Positions 1-8,557 of a DNA stretch of 64,000 bases are shown one piece after another. How positions within the stretch are numbered: position 1 is the stretch's first letter; every line of letters starts with the position of its first letter. This DNA comes from Pseudomonas laurylsulfatiphila (GTDB taxonomy: Bacteria > Pseudomonadota > Gammaproteobacteria > Pseudomonadales > Pseudomonadaceae), in assembly GCF_002934665.1 (NCBI RefSeq), contig NZ_NIRS01000005.1, positions 682,001 through 746,000 on the forward strand, given 5' to 3'. Made by a program: the position numbers and the translations under genes. The notes under the pieces were generated by a model. The model did no database searches. It was not told the origin of the DNA and saw only the letters and a list, made by a program, of their open reading frames with translations.

Positions 1-102
1 GGCCATAAGCTTGATCAGTGCACGTGTGAAGTAAGGTCGGGTCGATGGCCTGGCGGGTCCGAAGAAATGCAGGCTACCGTTGTAAAACGTAGCTCCCTTC
101 TG

Positions 103-130
103 TTGACAAGCAAGTTTTGACAAGCAAGCC
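103..130. repeat. 14-bp tandem direct repeat upstream of the first gene
   Basis: Two adjacent copies, ttgacaagcaagtt (103-116) and ttgacaagcaagcc (117-130), identical in their first 12 bases. Each copy starts with TTGACA, the -35 consensus, but no -10 element lies at the right distance, so the promoter reading is not supported. It lies about 65-90 bases before the start codon at 194. Confidence 0.6.
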
Positions 131-193
131 GGGAGCGAGCCACTGACGGCTCTGGCGTTTCACGCGAATGCACATAATAAAGGGATTCACCGC

Positions 194-1018
194 ATGAGGA
201 AATCACTACTCGCCCTGCTGCTCCTGGCTTCGGCAGGTTGGGCTTACGGGCAGGTGCAACTTCGGGAAGATATTCCCACCATAAAGCTGTCGCCTCAGGT
301 TCGCAGCAGCCCGGTAACCGAGGTTATCCCCGGCATTGCGCTGAAATCGATCAACAGCTTTCTGTTGAGCAACCGCATCGTCGACAAGGCCGAGGATTTT
401 ACCAAGGCGCCTTACATTGTCGCTGGTGATTCCGAACGGGTGCTCAGCGGCGCGGGCGACCGCATCTTTGCCCGCGGCCATTTCGATCCGGCGCAACCGG
501 CGTACGGCATCTTCCGCCAAGGCAAGGTCTACACCGATCCGCAGAGCAAGGAAATCCTGGGGATCAACGCCGACGACATCGGCGGCGGCGATGTCGTGGC
601 CATCGAAGGTGACGTCGCCACCCTGGAGTTGCAACGCACGACTCAGGAGGTCCGCCTCGGAGATCGCTTGTTCAGCGGTGAAGAGCAGGCGATCAACTCG
701 ACCTTCACGCCCAGGGCACCGAGCCACGAAATCAGCGGTTTGATCATCGATGTTCCGCGCGGGGTCACGCAGATCGGCGAGTTGGACGTGGTTACCCTGA
801 ACAAGGGGCAGCGCGACGGTCTGGTCGAAGGCAATCTGCTGGCAGTGATGAAAACCGGAGAAACAGTCCGGGACCGGATCACGGGTCAGCCGTTGAAAAT
901 TCCCGATGAGCGCGCCGGTCTGCTGATGGTTTTCCGTACCTACGACAAACTCAGTTATGGGCTGGTGCTCAGCGCTTCGCGCTCGCTGTCGGTGATGGAC
1001 AAGGTACGAAATCCGTAA
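194..1018 (+). CDS. Secreted protein related to the LysM protein upstream of dprA, without the LysM domain
   Basis: Probable exported protein of unknown role, 274 aa. Residues 1-20 form a Sec signal peptide (MRKSLL, a leucine/alanine core, then AYGQ). From about residue 29 (TIKLSPQVRSSP onward) the sequence follows the C-terminal part of the LysM-domain protein that sits just before dprA in pseudomonads (PA0020 in PAO1). That protein, as I recall it, is about 340 aa and carries a LysM module directly after the signal peptide. Here the signal peptide and short VQLRED segment run straight into TIKLSP, so about 65-70 residues holding the peptidoglycan-binding module appear to be missing in frame. 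The reading frame is intact and an AAAGGG ribosome site precedes the ATG. Next gene is dprA, 81 bases on. Family match is likely; the loss is inferred from memory of homologues. Confidence 0.8.
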   Translation: MRKSLLALLLLASAGWAYGQVQLREDIPTIKLSPQVRSSPVTEVIPGIALKSINSFLLSNRIVDKAEDFTKAPYIVAGDSERVLSGAGDRIFARGHFDPAQPAYGIFRQGKVYTDPQSKEILGINADDIGGGDVVAIEGDVATLELQRTTQEVRLGDRLFSGEEQAINSTFTPRAPSHEISGLIIDVPRGVTQIGELDVVTLNKGQRDGLVEGNLLAVMKTGETVRDRITGQPLKIPDERAGLLMVFRTYDKLSYGLVLSASRSLSVMDKVRNP

Positions 1019-1044
1019 GAGTGCTTCACAAGTTACCAACAGAG

Positions 1045-1053
1045 TTATCCACA
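1045..1053 (+). promoter_or_regulatory. DnaA box (TTATCCACA)
   Basis: Exact match to the DnaA-box consensus in the gap between the first gene and dprA. Further exact copies lie at 1663-1671, 2012-2020, 8524-8532 (minus), 8577-8585 (minus), 9336-9344, 10936-10944 (minus) and 54965-54973 (minus). This one is intergenic and could affect dprA expression. Binding is inferred from sequence only. Confidence 0.5.
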
Positions 1054-1099
1054 GCTTATTCCCGTTTGTACGGGTGCTCATAACGATCAAGGATGATCC

Positions 1100-2206
1100 A
1101 TGTCGCTGCCTGCCGTTACACCGGTTTCCCCCGCGGAACTGGAAGCTCGTTTACGTCTGCACCGTTTGCCGGAACTCGGCCCGGCGCGTTTCAAGAAATT
1201 GCTCGAAGCCTTCGGCTCAGCATCCAAAGCCCTCAGTGCACCTGCCGGTGCCTGGCGCGCGCTGGGTTTGCCACTGGCCTGTTCCGAGGCCAGGCGTAGC
1301 GCAGAGATCCGTGACGGCGCCAGTCATGCATTGGCCTGGCTGGAGCATCCGGGCCAGCATTTACTGATGTGGGACCAACCGGACTACCCGGCGCTGCTGG
1401 CACAAATCAGTGATGCACCACCGCTGTTATTTGTCGCCGGCGATCCCGGCATTCTGGAAAAACCACAACTGGCGATGGTCGGCAGCCGTCGTGCGTCCCG
1501 ACCAGGGATGGACACCGCTGCCGCGTTTTCCCGCAGCCTGGCGGGTGCCGGTTTTGTCATTACCAGCGGCCTGGCCCTGGGCATTGACGCCGCCGCACAT
1601 CAGGCCGCATTGGACGTTGGCGGGCAAACGGTCGGTGTGCTCGGCACGGGGCTCGAGAAGTTTTATCCACAGCGAAATAGACGCCTGGCGGACGCCATGA
1701 TCGCCTCGGGCAGCGCGGTACTTTCGGAGTTTCCGCTGGATGCCGGCCCCAGCGCCGGCAACTTCCCCCGGCGCAACCGGATCATCAGCGGTTTGTCCCT
1801 CGGGGTGCTGGTGGTCGAAGCCAGTGTCGCCAGCGGTTCACTGATCACCGCGAGGCTGGCGGCGGAACAGGGGCGCGAGGTGTTTGCGATGCCCGGGTCG
1901 ATCCATCATCCCGGTGCCCGCGGCTGCCATCAGTTGATTCGCGACGGTGCGGTGCTGGTGGAAACCATCGAACATATCCTCGAAGCCTTGCGCGGCTGGC
2001 AACGACTGCCGTTATCCACAGAATCCTTTACCCCTGAAACGACTCACCCCCTGTTGAAGTTGCTGCATGCCGCACCTCTGACCAGTGAAGCGCTGGCTGA
2101 CGCAAGCGGCTGGACCTTGCCGAAAGTGCTGGCGGCGTTGACGGAACTGGAAATGGATGGTCGCGCTATTTGCGAAAGCGGGCGCTGGTTTGCACGGGTG
2201 AGCTAG
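1100..2206 (+). CDS. dprA: DNA-processing protein DprA (Smf)
   Basis: DprA binds incoming single-stranded DNA during natural transformation and loads RecA on it; it acts in the cytoplasm. The protein has 368 aa, a normal length. A helical N-terminal region (about 1-70) is followed by the Rossmann-like DprA core, with the GSRRAS motif near residue 131 and the SGLALGIDAAAH segment near 155. The C-terminal 60 residues form the winged-helix domain (TSEALADASGW onward). The ATG has AAGGATG upstream as ribosome site. Two exact DnaA boxes (1663, 2012) lie inside the gene. The next gene, tsaC, begins 54 bases later in the same direction, as in other pseudomonads. Confidence 0.96.
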   Translation: MSLPAVTPVSPAELEARLRLHRLPELGPARFKKLLEAFGSASKALSAPAGAWRALGLPLACSEARRSAEIRDGASHALAWLEHPGQHLLMWDQPDYPALLAQISDAPPLLFVAGDPGILEKPQLAMVGSRRASRPGMDTAAAFSRSLAGAGFVITSGLALGIDAAAHQAALDVGGQTVGVLGTGLEKFYPQRNRRLADAMIASGSAVLSEFPLDAGPSAGNFPRRNRIISGLSLGVLVVEASVASGSLITARLAAEQGREVFAMPGSIHHPGARGCHQLIRDGAVLVETIEHILEALRGWQRLPLSTESFTPETTHPLLKLLHAAPLTSEALADASGWTLPKVLAALTELEMDGRAICESGRWFARVS

Positions 2207-2260
2207 GTTTTATAAACAAGATCGGTAAACTGCGCAGAGCCTTATTCTGGAGAGTTTTTC

Positions 2261-2818
2261 ATGGTCAACAGTTGGCGTGTGCAACAAGCCGCGCAAGCAA
2301 TTCGCGCCGGGGCGGTGATTGCCTACCCAACCGAAGCAGTCTGGGGCCTGGGTTGCGACCCGTGGGACGAGGAAGCGGTGGAGCGTCTGCTGCTGATCAA
2401 GGGTCGGTCCGAGGATAAAGGGCTGATCCTGGTCGCCGACAACATCCGTCAGTTCGATTTCCTCTTCGATGACTTCCCCGAATTGTGGATGGACCGCATG
2501 GCCAGTACCTGGCCGGGTCCGAACACCTGGCTGGTGCCGCACCAGAACCTGCTGCCGCAGTGGATTACCGGCGTGCATGAAACCGTGGCGCTGCGGGTCA
2601 GTGATCACCCATTGGTGCGGGACTTGTGCGCGCTGGTCGGGCCGCTGGTGTCGACGTCGGCCAACCCGCAGGGACGCCCGGCGGCACGCACGCGGCTTCG
2701 CGTCGAGCAGTACTTCCGTGGGCAGTTGGATCTGGTACTGGGTGGCAATCTGGGCGGGCGCAAGAACCCAAGCGTGATTCGCGATCTGGCGACCGGCAAG
2801 GTTTTGCGCCCGGATTAA
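2261..2818 (+). CDS. tsaC: Threonylcarbamoyl-AMP synthase TsaC (YrdC/RimN)
   Basis: Makes threonylcarbamoyl-AMP from threonine, bicarbonate and ATP, the first step of t6A37 modification of tRNAs reading ANN codons. At 185 aa it is the short TsaC form without the extra Sua5 domain. The YrdC fold is shown by the N-terminal AYPTEAVWGLGCDP segment, the KGRSEDKGLILVA substrate-binding segment near residue 48, and STSANPQG near 130. GGAGAG precedes the ATG by a good distance. It follows dprA and is followed by a REPIN. Confidence 0.96.
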   Translation: MVNSWRVQQAAQAIRAGAVIAYPTEAVWGLGCDPWDEEAVERLLLIKGRSEDKGLILVADNIRQFDFLFDDFPELWMDRMASTWPGPNTWLVPHQNLLPQWITGVHETVALRVSDHPLVRDLCALVGPLVSTSANPQGRPAARTRLRVEQYFRGQLDLVLGGNLGGRKNPSVIRDLATGKVLRPD

Positions 2819-2834
2819 GACCGAGGCGCGCCCT

Positions 2835-2907
2835 TCGCGAGCAGGCTCGCTCCCACATTGGTTCTGTGTCGAACACAAATCCCGTGTGGGAGCGAGCCTG
2901 CTCGCGA
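2835..2907. repeat. REPIN (short class), between tsaC and qor
   Basis: Two perfect 23-base inverted arms (2835-2857 and 2885-2907) of the REP type, with TCGCGAGC at the outer ends and CTCCCACA/TGTGGGAG facing inward. It lies between the convergent ends of tsaC and qor and could fold as a bidirectional transcription stop. Confidence 0.9.
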
Positions 2908-2916
2908 TGGCGTCAG

Positions 2917-3894
2917 TCAGGGCAACAGAACCACCGAACCCGTCGTACGCCGTGCCGACAGCTCAGTCTGCGCCTTCGCCGCGTCAGCCAGTGGAAAACG
3001 CTGACTGATGTCCACGGTCAGCTTGCCGCTGATGATCATCTCGAACAACTCGTCGGCCATGCGTTGCAGGTTCTCGGCGTTGTTCGCATAAGTGCCCAGG
3101 GTCGGCCGGGTCACGTACAGCGAGCCTTTCCCCGCCAGGATCCCCAGGTTCACGCCATCGACCGCGCCGGACGCATTGCCGAAACTCACCACCAGGCCAC
3201 GCGGTGCGGCGCTGTCGAGTGACGTCAGCCAGGTGTCCTTGCCAACGCCGTCGTACACCACCGGGACTTTTTTGCCGTCGGTCAATTCCAGCACGCGCTG
3301 GGCGACGTTTTCATGGCTGTAGTCGATGGTCGCCCAAGCACCGTTGGCCTTGGCCAGTGCGGCTTTCTCGGCCGAACTGACCGTACCGATCAGCTTCACG
3401 CCCAAAGCTCTGGCCCATTGGCAAGCCAGGGAACCGACACCACCGGCCGCGGCGTGGAACAGGATGGTTTCGCCACCCTTGAGTTCATAAGTCTGGCGCA
3501 GCAGGTACTGCACGGTCAGACCCTTGAGCATCACGCCTGCGGCTTGTTCGAAGCTGATGGCGTCCGGCAGTTTCACCAGATTGGCCTCGGGCAACACATG
3601 AACTTCGCTATAGGCGCCCAGAGGGCCGCTGCCATAGGCCACGCGATCGCCGATCTTGAAGCGGGTCACGTCGCTGCCGACCGCCTCGACCACGCCCGCA
3701 CCCTCCGCGCCGAGGCCCGATGGCAGGGATGGCGGCGGGTACAGGCCGCTACGGTAATAGGTGTCAATGAAGTTCAGGCCGATGGCCTTGTTGGTCACGC
3801 GCACTTCCTTCGGACCTGGCTCGGCAGGTTGGTAATCCACATACTCGAGCACTTCGGGGCCGCCATGGGCGCGGAACTGGATACGCTTTGCCAT
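2917..3894 (-). CDS. qor: NADPH:quinone oxidoreductase, zeta-crystallin type
   Basis: Medium-chain dehydrogenase/reductase that reduces quinones with NADPH; cytoplasmic, no catalytic zinc. It has 325 aa, as usual for Qor. The N-terminal GroES-like domain contains the GLNFIDTYYRSG segment typical of quinone reductases, and the Rossmann domain has the nucleotide-binding AAAGGVGSLACQWA motif near residue 150. The zinc-ligating cysteines of alcohol dehydrogenases are absent. GGAGAG lies just before the ATG at 3894. It is divergent from hemF, 163 bases apart, the same arrangement as PA0023/hemF in P. aeruginosa. The exact quinone substrate is not known. Confidence 0.93.
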   Translation of the reverse strand: MAKRIQFRAHGGPEVLEYVDYQPAEPGPKEVRVTNKAIGLNFIDTYYRSGLYPPPSLPSGLGAEGAGVVEAVGSDVTRFKIGDRVAYGSGPLGAYSEVHVLPEANLVKLPDAISFEQAAGVMLKGLTVQYLLRQTYELKGGETILFHAAAGGVGSLACQWARALGVKLIGTVSSAEKAALAKANGAWATIDYSHENVAQRVLELTDGKKVPVVYDGVGKDTWLTSLDSAAPRGLVVSFGNASGAVDGVNLGILAGKGSLYVTRPTLGTYANNAENLQRMADELFEMIISGKLTVDISQRFPLADAAKAQTELSARRTTGSVVLLP

Positions 3895-4057
3895 CGGAAC
3901 TCTCCATAGGTCGTTTTACCAAGCGCCCTATCGGACTCCTAAGCTTGATTTTCGTCAACTGCGAAGGGGTAACTTGCGATGTTATGCTACGCGCCCATTT
4001 GCGCAGGCTGAGCTCCAATGGAGCGCCGCGTTGTTTTGCCCGATTCAAGGTGATGAC

Positions 4058-4972
4058 ATGACGACCCGCACCGAGGCCGTAAAAGCCTACCTGCTCGACC
4101 TGCAAGACCGTATCTGCGCCGCCCTGGAAGCCGAAGACGGTGGCACGCCATTCGTCGAAGACGCCTGGACCAGGCCGGCCGGCGGTGGCGGTCGCACCCG
4201 CGTAATTGAAAACGGCACGGTGATTGAAAAGGGTGGCGTGAACTTTTCCCACGTCTTCGGCAGCGGTCTCCCACCCTCAGCCAGCGCCCACCGGCCGGAA
4301 CTGGCGGGCCGTGGCTTTGAAGCCTTGGGCGTGTCGCTGGTGATTCACCCGCATAACCCCCATGTGCCGACTTCCCACGCCAACGTGCGCTTTTTCATCG
4401 CTGAAAAAGAAGGTGAAGAACCGGTCTGGTGGTTTGGCGGCGGCTTTGACCTGACCCCGTATTACGGCAATGAAGAAGACTGCATCCACTGGCATCGCAT
4501 CGCCGAGCAGGCCTGTGCACCGTTCGGCCCGGACGTCTACTCGCGTTACAAGGCCTGGTGCGACAGCTACTTCCACATCAAGCATCGTCACGAGCCGCGT
4601 GGCATCGGCGGGTTGTTTTTCGACGACCTGAACGAGTGGGATTTCGACACCAGCTTCGCCTTCATGCGTGCCATCGGAGACGCGTACATCGATGCTTACC
4701 TGCCGATTGTGCAGCGCCGCAAGAATGACGCGTTCACGGCCAAGCAGCGCGAGTTCCAGGAGTTCCGCCGTGGCCGCTACGTTGAATTCAACCTGGTCTA
4801 CGACCGCGGCACGTTGTTCGGCCTGCAATCGGGCGGGCGTACCGAGTCGATCTTGATGTCGCTGCCACCGCAAGTGCGCTGGGGCTACGACTGGAAGGCC
4901 GAGCCTGGCAGCGAAGAAGCGCGCCTGACCGAGTACTTCCTGCAGGACCGCGATTGGTTGGCCGAAGCTTGA
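4058..4972 (+). CDS. hemF: Oxygen-dependent coproporphyrinogen III oxidase HemF
   Basis: Converts coproporphyrinogen III to protoporphyrinogen IX with O2 in heme synthesis. The chosen ATG at 4058 (MTTRTEAVKAYL) gives 304 aa, the usual length; an upstream in-frame start would add 28 residues without family resemblance. The conserved substrate-site segments are visible: GGVNFSHVFG near residue 55, HPHNPHVPTSHANVRFF near 100, GGGFDLTPYYG near 128, and RGRYVEFNLVYDRGT near 240. aroE follows after 13 bases, so the two are probably one transcript. Function is very secure. Confidence 0.97.
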   Translation: MTTRTEAVKAYLLDLQDRICAALEAEDGGTPFVEDAWTRPAGGGGRTRVIENGTVIEKGGVNFSHVFGSGLPPSASAHRPELAGRGFEALGVSLVIHPHNPHVPTSHANVRFFIAEKEGEEPVWWFGGGFDLTPYYGNEEDCIHWHRIAEQACAPFGPDVYSRYKAWCDSYFHIKHRHEPRGIGGLFFDDLNEWDFDTSFAFMRAIGDAYIDAYLPIVQRRKNDAFTAKQREFQEFRRGRYVEFNLVYDRGTLFGLQSGGRTESILMSLPPQVRWGYDWKAEPGSEEARLTEYFLQDRDWLAEA

Positions 4973-4985
4973 ACGAGGAATCCTG

Positions 4986-5807
4986 ATGGACCGTTATGTC
5001 GTATTCGGTAACCCGATTGGCCACAGCAAATCACCGTTGATCCACCGCCTGTTCGCCGAGCAGACCGCGCAAAAGCTGGACTACAGCACAATGCTGGCGC
5101 CACTCGACGACTTTTCCACCTGTGCCCGGACGTTTTTCCTTGAAGGACGCGGCGCCAATGTGACGGTGCCGTTCAAGGAAGAGGCCTACCGACTGGCGAA
5201 CAGCCTGACGGCGCGGGCGCAGCGCGCCGGTGCGGTCAATACCTTGAGTAAACTGGCCGATGGCAGCCTGCTGGGCGACAACACCGACGGTGCCGGGCTG
5301 GTGCGGGACCTGACGGTCAACGCCGGATTCAGCCTCAAGGGCAAACGCATCCTGCTGCTCGGCGCTGGCGGCGCGGTGCGCGGTGCTTTGGAGCCATTGC
5401 TGGCCGAAGAACCCGCCTCGGTGATCATCGCCAACCGCACGGTGGACAAGGCCGAGCTGCTGGCGGAGTTGTTCTGCGATCTGGGGCCGGTCTCCGCCAG
5501 TGGCTATGACTGGTTGCAGGAGTCGGTGGACCTGATCATCAACGCGACTTCCGCGAGCCTCACGGGCGATGTGCCGCCGATTGCGCCGAGCCTGATCGAA
5601 CCGGGCAAAACGGTGTGCTACGACATGATGTACGGCAAGGAGCCGACCTCGTTCTGCCGTTGGGCCAGCGAACACGGGGCTGCGGTGGCGATGGATGGCT
5701 TGGGGATGCTGGCCGAGCAGGCCGCGGAGGCGTTTTTCCTTTGGCGCGGCGTGCGTCCGGATACAGCGCCGGTGCTGGCAGAGTTGCGTCGGCAGTTGGC
5801 CCTTTAA
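4986..5807 (+). CDS. aroE: Shikimate dehydrogenase AroE
   Basis: Reduces 3-dehydroshikimate to shikimate with NADPH in aromatic amino acid synthesis. It has 273 aa. The shikimate-binding GNPIGHSKSP is at residue 8, NVTVPFKEEAY carries the catalytic lysine near residue 65, GDNTDGAG carries the catalytic aspartate near 102, and GAGGAVRGAL is the nucleotide loop with IIANRT following, which selects NADP. GAGGAA precedes the ATG. It sits 13 bases after hemF and ends just before a REPIN. Confidence 0.97.
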   Translation: MDRYVVFGNPIGHSKSPLIHRLFAEQTAQKLDYSTMLAPLDDFSTCARTFFLEGRGANVTVPFKEEAYRLANSLTARAQRAGAVNTLSKLADGSLLGDNTDGAGLVRDLTVNAGFSLKGKRILLLGAGGAVRGALEPLLAEEPASVIIANRTVDKAELLAELFCDLGPVSASGYDWLQESVDLIINATSASLTGDVPPIAPSLIEPGKTVCYDMMYGKEPTSFCRWASEHGAAVAMDGLGMLAEQAAEAFFLWRGVRPDTAPVLAELRRQLAL

Positions 5808-5812
5808 AAGCT

Positions 5813-5875
5813 TCGCGAGCAGGCTCGCTCCCACAGGGGGTCACCAAGAACCTGTGGGAGCGAGCCTGCTCTCGA
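5813..5875. repeat. REPIN (short class), after aroE
   Basis: Inverted REP arms at about 5813-5837 and 5851-5875 around a 13-base spacer. The right arm reads ...CTGCTCTCGA instead of ...CTGCTCGCGA, one sign of decay. It lies between the convergent ends of aroE and the SulP gene. Confidence 0.85.
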
Positions 5876-5897
5876 ATGCCTCGACACCGATTTCGGC

Positions 5898-7466
5898 TCA
5901 GTCCTCAAACTGAATCGGGCACTTTTCCGCGCCCTCAAGCTTCCTAAGTTCTTCCACCACCTGCGGCCGGGCCCGGCGCAAGGTCAGGCTGCGGTCCTGG
6001 CGCAGCAATCGTCGCGCCTCCTGGTGCAGCATTTCCACCCCTGAGTAATCGATGAAGTTGATCTGCTGCGCCTCGATCACCACGCGCGCGCCGTGCATGC
6101 GTTGCAGGCGTACTTGCAGGTAGTGGCTGGCACCGAAAAAGATCGAACCGCCGACCCGCAGAATGTCCTCCTCACCATCACGTACATGCTGCACCCGTGG
6201 TTGCGATGTGCGTTTGAGATAGAAAAAAAGCGAGGCCAATACGCCGGCGTAGATCGCCGTCTGCAATTCCAGCAGCAGCGTGGCGACGCAGGTCAGCGCC
6301 ATGACCACGAACTCGGCGCGGCTGACCCGCAACAAAGCGCGAATGCCGCGATGGTCCACCAGTCCCCAGGCGATCAGCAGAATGCTGCCGGCCATGGCCG
6401 GAATCGGGATGTGCGCGATCAGGTTCGCGCCGAAGATCGCGAACAGCGCAACCCACAATGCCGAAAAAATCCCGGCCAGTGGCGAACAGGCGCCCGCTTC
6501 ATAGCTCAGGCCTGAGCGAGTGAAGGAGCCGGCCGATAGCGAGCCGGAAAAAAACGCGCCGACCATGTTCGATAAGCCCTGGGCGCGAACTTCCTGGTTG
6601 GCGTCGAGTAGTTGCTGCGAACGTGCAGAGATCGAGCGGGCAATCGACAGACTGGTCACCAGTCCGAGCATGCCAACCGCCACGGCGCTGGGCAGCAGGC
6701 GCAGGATCAGATCGAGATCCAGTGGCAACGGACTTAAAGGCGGCAGCTTGCCGGTGAAGGCGCTGACCAGTTGCACGTGCCCGAACATCGATGGCCAGAG
6801 CCAGACCAGCAATCCGCCTAGGATCAGGGTGATCAGCAGCGTCGGCCAGCGGGGCAGCAGCAGTTTGAGAATCACGCCGACCACCACAGTCGCCAAGCCC
6901 AGCGCCAGCGAAGGTTTGTCCATTTCGCCGATATGGCGCAACAACGTGATGAAACTGTCCAGCGCGGTGGCTTGGCTGGGCAAGTCCAGTCCCAGCAGGT
7001 TAGGCAATTGACCGATGGCAATCACCACGGCAGCACCCAGGGTGAAGCCGAGTACCACCGAGTGTGAGACGAAATTCACCAGCGCGCCAAACCGCAGCAA
7101 ACCCAGCAACCATTGAAAGATGCCGGCCAGTAAGGTGAGCAACAGGATCACGGTGACGTAGTCCTGCGTCGCCGGAACGGCCAGAGGACTTACGCTGGCG
7201 TACAGGACAATCGAGATGGCCGCCGTAGGACCGCAGATCAAATGCCACGACGAACCCCATAGGCAGGCGATCAGCACGGGGATGATTGCGGCGTACAGGC
7301 CGTATTCCGGTGGGAGACCAGCGATGAGCGCGTAGGCAATGGATTGCGGCAACGCCAGAATCGCGCCGCTGAGGCCGACGACCAAGTCGCGTCCGATACT
7401 GGCGCGGGTTTGCTTGGGCAACCAACTGAGGAATGGAAAGAGTGAATGGCGGCTTGGCAGGGCCAT
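5898..7466 (-). CDS. SulP family anion transporter with STAS domain
   Basis: Inner-membrane transporter of the SulP (SLC26) family, 522 aa, expected to carry sulfate or another anion such as bicarbonate. About ten to twelve hydrophobic segments span residues 25-410. The family signature PQSIAYALIAGLPPEYGLY lies near residue 40. The C-terminal cytoplasmic STAS domain starts near residue 430 (VGGSIFFGASHYLQVRL) and has the NFIDYSGVEML phosphorylation-type segment. It is 3' to the choline-sulfate genes on the same strand, separated from them by a REPIN, so handling sulfate released by BetC is a reasonable but unproven idea. A second SulP gene lies at 30703. Confidence 0.92.
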   Translation of the reverse strand: MALPSRHSLFPFLSWLPKQTRASIGRDLVVGLSGAILALPQSIAYALIAGLPPEYGLYAAIIPVLIACLWGSSWHLICGPTAAISIVLYASVSPLAVPATQDYVTVILLLTLLAGIFQWLLGLLRFGALVNFVSHSVVLGFTLGAAVVIAIGQLPNLLGLDLPSQATALDSFITLLRHIGEMDKPSLALGLATVVVGVILKLLLPRWPTLLITLILGGLLVWLWPSMFGHVQLVSAFTGKLPPLSPLPLDLDLILRLLPSAVAVGMLGLVTSLSIARSISARSQQLLDANQEVRAQGLSNMVGAFFSGSLSAGSFTRSGLSYEAGACSPLAGIFSALWVALFAIFGANLIAHIPIPAMAGSILLIAWGLVDHRGIRALLRVSRAEFVVMALTCVATLLLELQTAIYAGVLASLFFYLKRTSQPRVQHVRDGEEDILRVGGSIFFGASHYLQVRLQRMHGARVVIEAQQINFIDYSGVEMLHQEARRLLRQDRSLTLRRARPQVVEELRKLEGAEKCPIQFED

Positions 7467-7542
7467 GGGGCCTCTCGGTGAATAAATGGCGCAATATGTC
7501 AGGGTGGTGGGTCAGAAACAGTTGTGCAAGGGCGACCATTGA

Positions 7543-7606
7543 ATCGCGGGCAAGCCCGCTCCCACAAGGATCTCCGAAAACCTGTGGGAGCGGGCTTGCC
7601 CGCGAT
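7543..7606. repeat. REPIN (short class), GGGC variant
   Basis: Inverted arms of the variant core GAGCGGGCTTGCCCGCGAT, separated by a short spacer. The variant has GGGC/GCCC in place of GAGC/GCTC of most copies. It lies between the SulP gene and the binding-protein gene, both on the minus strand. Confidence 0.88.
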
Positions 7607-7620
7607 GGATTCCTTGAATG

Positions 7621-8541
7621 TTACAACTTGGCTTTGACCGCCGGCAGCGCGTCCTTGCCATCCACGGTCTTCACGCCATCAAGCCACTTGTCCAACACCG
7701 CCGGGTTGGCCTTGATCCATGCCTTGGCTGCGTCGGCGTTGCTGACCTTGTTGTTCACCACCTCGGCCATGATGCTGTTCTCCATGTCCTGGGTGAAGCT
7801 CAGGTTGGTCAGCAGTTTGCCGACGTTCGGGCAGGCCTGTGCATAACCTTTGCGGGTCAGTGTGTGCACGCTGCCGGTGTCACCGAAGTACTTCTCGCCG
7901 CCCTTGAGGTAATGCATCTTCAGTTGCACGTTCATCGGGTGCGGGGTCCAGCCGAGGAAGGTCACGAATTTCTGCTTTTTCACCGCGCGGGACACTTCCG
8001 CCAGCATGGCCTGCTCGCTGGACTCGACCAGTTTCCACTGGCCCATGTCGAAATCGTTTTTCTTGATGATCTCTTGCAGCGAGATGTTCGCCGGTGCACC
8101 GGAGCCGATGCCGTAGATCTTGCGGTCGAACTTGTCGGCGTATTTGTTCAGGTCGGCAAAGTTATGCACACCCGCGTCCCATACGTAATCCGGAACAGCG
8201 AGGGTGAACTCGGTGCCGTCGAGGTTCTTCGCCAGTTGCGTGACATCGCCGTTGGCGACGAATTTGTCATAGAAACCCTGTTGTGCCGGCATCCAGTTAC
8301 CCAGGAACACATCGACCTGGCCATCCTTGAGCCCGCCAAAAGTGATTGGCACCGCGAGGGTGTCGACCTTGGCCTTGTAGCCCATGCCGTCCAGCAGAAA
8401 CCCGGTGATGGCGTTGGTCGCGGCGATGTCGCTCCAACCCGGGTCGGCCATCTTCACCGTCTCGCAACTCTGATCGGCAAACGCCGATGCACTGCTCAGA
8501 GCCAGGAGCCCGACCGTCAGTACTGTGGATAACCTTTGCAT
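7621..8541 (-). CDS. Periplasmic choline/quaternary amine-binding protein (OpuAC/ChoX type)
   Basis: Substrate-binding protein of a glycine betaine/choline ABC importer family, 306 aa. A Sec signal peptide occupies residues 1-22 (LSSASAFA then D). The mature part has the OpuAC pattern: VKMADPGWSDIAATNAI with an aromatic ligand residue near 33, the VFLGNWMP motif near 80, and FLGWTPHPMN near 200. No permease or ATPase gene is adjacent, so it is an orphan binding protein; in pseudomonads such proteins are known to serve the CbcWV choline/betaine/carnitine transporter encoded elsewhere. Placement next to betC suggests choline-O-sulfate or choline as ligand. Ligand is inferred from context. Confidence 0.88.
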   Translation of the reverse strand: MQRLSTVLTVGLLALSSASAFADQSCETVKMADPGWSDIAATNAITGFLLDGMGYKAKVDTLAVPITFGGLKDGQVDVFLGNWMPAQQGFYDKFVANGDVTQLAKNLDGTEFTLAVPDYVWDAGVHNFADLNKYADKFDRKIYGIGSGAPANISLQEIIKKNDFDMGQWKLVESSEQAMLAEVSRAVKKQKFVTFLGWTPHPMNVQLKMHYLKGGEKYFGDTGSVHTLTRKGYAQACPNVGKLLTNLSFTQDMENSIMAEVVNNKVSNADAAKAWIKANPAVLDKWLDGVKTVDGKDALPAVKAKL

Positions 8542-8557
8542 GGACTTCCCCTTAACA

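Noticed and set aside
103..193. Promoter at the TTGACA repeats before the first gene
   Set aside because: ATAATA-like sequence lies about 50 bases from the nearest TTGACA, too far for a sigma-70 promoter.
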